Origin: Adhaeribacter radiodurans
GTDB taxonomy: Bacteria; Bacteroidota; Bacteroidia; Cytophagales; Hymenobacteraceae
Direction: 5' to 3'
DNA length: 64,000 nt
NCBI RefSeq assembly: GCF_014075995.1
Contig: NZ_CP055153.1
Location: 2,604,001 to 2,668,000, forward strand
The notes under the pieces are model-generated. The model was given only the letters and a program-made list of their open reading frames with translations. It was not told where the DNA came from and searched no databases. This document shows positions 62,867 through 64,000 of this stretch, in pieces. Position numbers and translations under genes: made by a program. How positions within the stretch are numbered: position 1 is the first letter of the stretch; the number at the start of each line of letters is the position of its first letter.

Positions 62867-63490
62867 TCAAAACATGGGTCTTAAATGCTCAATATCCATG
62901 TGCCGGTGAACGCTAAACATACTACCCGTATACTGTAAAAGGTACAAGCACAAATTATGGTGTTCAAATAAATCCATGCAGTGCAGCGGGTAATTAAGCA
63001 ATTTGCATAATAAAATGCGCATGGCCCGGCCGTGCATGCAAATTAAAACGGTTTGTTCTTCGGGTCTGGAAAGTAAAACATCTAAAAAATTTTGCTGCCG
63101 GTCGGCCACGTCTTGCGGGCTTTCTCCCCCATCAATCCGCAGAGTAATATCTCCATCTTGCCATTTTTGCAATACATCAAAATAATACGCGTCTTCTTCC
63201 GGGGTAACGCGGGTACCTTCGCGGGTGCCCCAGCAGATTTCGTTTAAACCCGCATGCGTTTCGTGCGGAATTCCTAAATCTATAAAACCTTGTACGGATT
63301 GAATACTGCGTTGGAGTACGGAGGTATAAACTTTATCGAAAGCTACGTGTTTATAGCATTGGAAGAAAAGATCAGCTTGCTGTCGGCCGGTTGCATTTAA
63401 CGAGGAATCGACTCCGCTTCCCTGAATAATACCTTGCAGATTATAATCAGTTTGGCCGTGACGAAGTAAGTAAACTTTTTTGATACTCAA
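62867..63490 (-). CDS. Histidine phosphatase (phosphoglycerate-mutase-like)
   Basis: A 207-residue histidine phosphatase with LLRHGQTDYNLQG at the N-terminus (catalytic His11), YTSVLQRSIQSV, a catalytic glutamate in GTREG, and the second catalytic His in LICMHGRAMR. The family includes phosphoglycerate mutases and varied small-molecule phosphatases; the substrate is unknown. It is divergent from the thioesterase gene at 63556. Confidence 0.87.
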   Translation of the reverse strand: MSIKKVYLLRHGQTDYNLQGIIQGSGVDSSLNATGRQQADLFFQCYKHVAFDKVYTSVLQRSIQSVQGFIDLGIPHETHAGLNEICWGTREGTRVTPEEDAYYFDVLQKWQDGDITLRIDGGESPQDVADRQQNFLDVLLSRPEEQTVLICMHGRAMRILLCKLLNYPLHCMDLFEHHNLCLYLLQYTGSMFSVHRHMDIEHLRPMF

Positions 63491-63498
63491 TTTTAATC

Positions 63499-63506
63499 TA
63501 CTTTTG
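63499..63506 (+). promoter_or_regulatory. -7 element of the MenI-like thioesterase gene
   Basis: TACTTTTG is a perfect TAnnTTTG match 49 bp upstream of the ATG. A TTTG 16 bp further up (63479-63482) may serve as -33. Confidence 0.45.
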
Positions 63507-63555
63507 TTTGGCGCAAAATACGAATAATATCAGTTAGAAAGCGAATCGAAAAAGA

Positions 63556-63981
63556 ATGAAAAAAGCTGATTATACGCTCGAAATATTGAATAGTTGGAAC
63601 CAGAATACCTTAGGCGGACACCTGGGTATGGAGTTTACCGAAATTGGGGAAGATTATTTATGCGGCAAAATGCCCGTAGACCATCGCACGCATCAACCAA
63701 TGGGTCTTTTACACGGGGGAGCTTCTGCTGCTCTGGCCGAAACGTTGGGTAGTGTGGCCGGTTTAATGCAAGTAGATTCGGAGAAACAAGCTTGTGTTGG
63801 TATTGAAATAAATGCGAATCATTTAAAAAGTGTGCGGAATGGATTTGTTTACGGCAAAGCTGCTGCCGTGCATATAGGCAAAAAAACGCATGTTTGGGAT
63901 ATTCGCATTACTAATAACAACGGCGATTTAGTTTGTGTGAGCCGTTTAACTTTGGCCGTTTTAGACCGGGCGAATGGATAA
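63556..63981 (+). CDS. Hotdog thioesterase, MenI/YdiI-like (1,4-dihydroxy-2-naphthoyl-CoA hydrolase candidate)
   Basis: A 141-residue hotdog protein with HRTHQPMGLLHGGASAALAE, where the glutamate is the catalytic residue of YdiI-type enzymes, then GSVAGLM, GIEINANHLKSVRNG and KKTHVWDIRI. These match E. coli YdiI/MenI closely in order and spacing. MenI releases DHNA from its CoA thioester in menaquinone synthesis. menC at 16479 shows the pathway exists here. General acyl-CoA thioesterase activity remains possible. The window ends 19 bp after its stop. Confidence 0.83.
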   Translation: MKKADYTLEILNSWNQNTLGGHLGMEFTEIGEDYLCGKMPVDHRTHQPMGLLHGGASAALAETLGSVAGLMQVDSEKQACVGIEINANHLKSVRNGFVYGKAAAVHIGKKTHVWDIRITNNNGDLVCVSRLTLAVLDRANG

Positions 63982-64000
63982 AAATTGCTGAATATTGAAA

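Overview
The window reads as chromosomal DNA of a free-living member of the Bacteroidota, most likely a Cytophagales/Hymenobacteraceae-type bacterium. The seen evidence is a type IX secretion C-terminal sorting domain (45121-46836) and several families largely confined to the phylum (DUF3276 Pur-alpha-like, DUF3822, DUF4296, DUF5103, DUF1573, Bat/DUF58 genes). Recognisable promoters follow the Bacteroidota TTTG-N19-TAnnTTTG pattern, most genes lack a Shine-Dalgarno sequence, and the base composition is moderately AT-rich. The exact genus is inference. No rRNA, tRNA, CRISPR array, transposase or prophage was recognised.

Layout. 1-414 is the N-terminal end of a RecQ helicase, followed by a cysteine-rich copper-storage-like protein, a small YvlD-like membrane protein and a ureohydrolase. 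From 12227 down to 2751 runs a minus-strand chemosensory cluster: ParA-like ATPase, a 1645-residue receptor without membrane segments built from about a dozen 92-residue HAMP-pair units, CheW, CheY, a short CheA and a CheC-like phosphatase, closed by a terminator. No CheR or CheB is present. 12.4-23.5 kb holds SixA-like phosphatase, topA, a sirtuin, menC, an ergothioneine set (egtB, egtD, PLP enzyme), a MATE exporter and a DUF922 protein.

23.5-43.6 kb is dense housekeeping and conserved-hypothetical territory: Rieske-FAD oxidoreductase, csaA, DUF58/BatA genes, yggS, a RecD-like helicase, Nudix enzymes, coaD, pyrE, a phosphoesterase, threonine aldolase, AlkA, a second DUF58 protein, DUF3276 and ychF. 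Several intergenic spaces carry imperfect inverted repeats of a simple text-like type (AGTTGCAGGTT and similar) flanking AT-rich centres.

43.6-48.5 kb is the least gene-dense part: a frameshifted membrane-protein remnant, an orphan secreted protein, a Kelch/T9SS surface protein, a VOC protein, and a GC-rich pair of about 208-bp repeats in inverted orientation. 48.5-64 kb returns to dense coding: subtilase, DUF5103 lipoprotein, ABC-F ATPase, 2H phosphoesterase, two tandem paralogous predicted outer-membrane proteins, a bacterial deoxyhypusine-synthase-like enzyme, hslV, an orphan lipoprotein, an FMN reductase, pyruvate dehydrogenase E2, a histidine phosphatase and a MenI-like thioesterase.

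The most unusual content is the soluble giant poly-HAMP receptor with its neighbouring ParA-type ATPase. It suggests a cytoplasmic chemosensory array that is positioned or segregated by a ParA system. Secondary points of interest are the possible alternative C-S lyase next to egtB/egtD, the deoxyhypusine-synthase-like gene, and the non-coding repeat structures.
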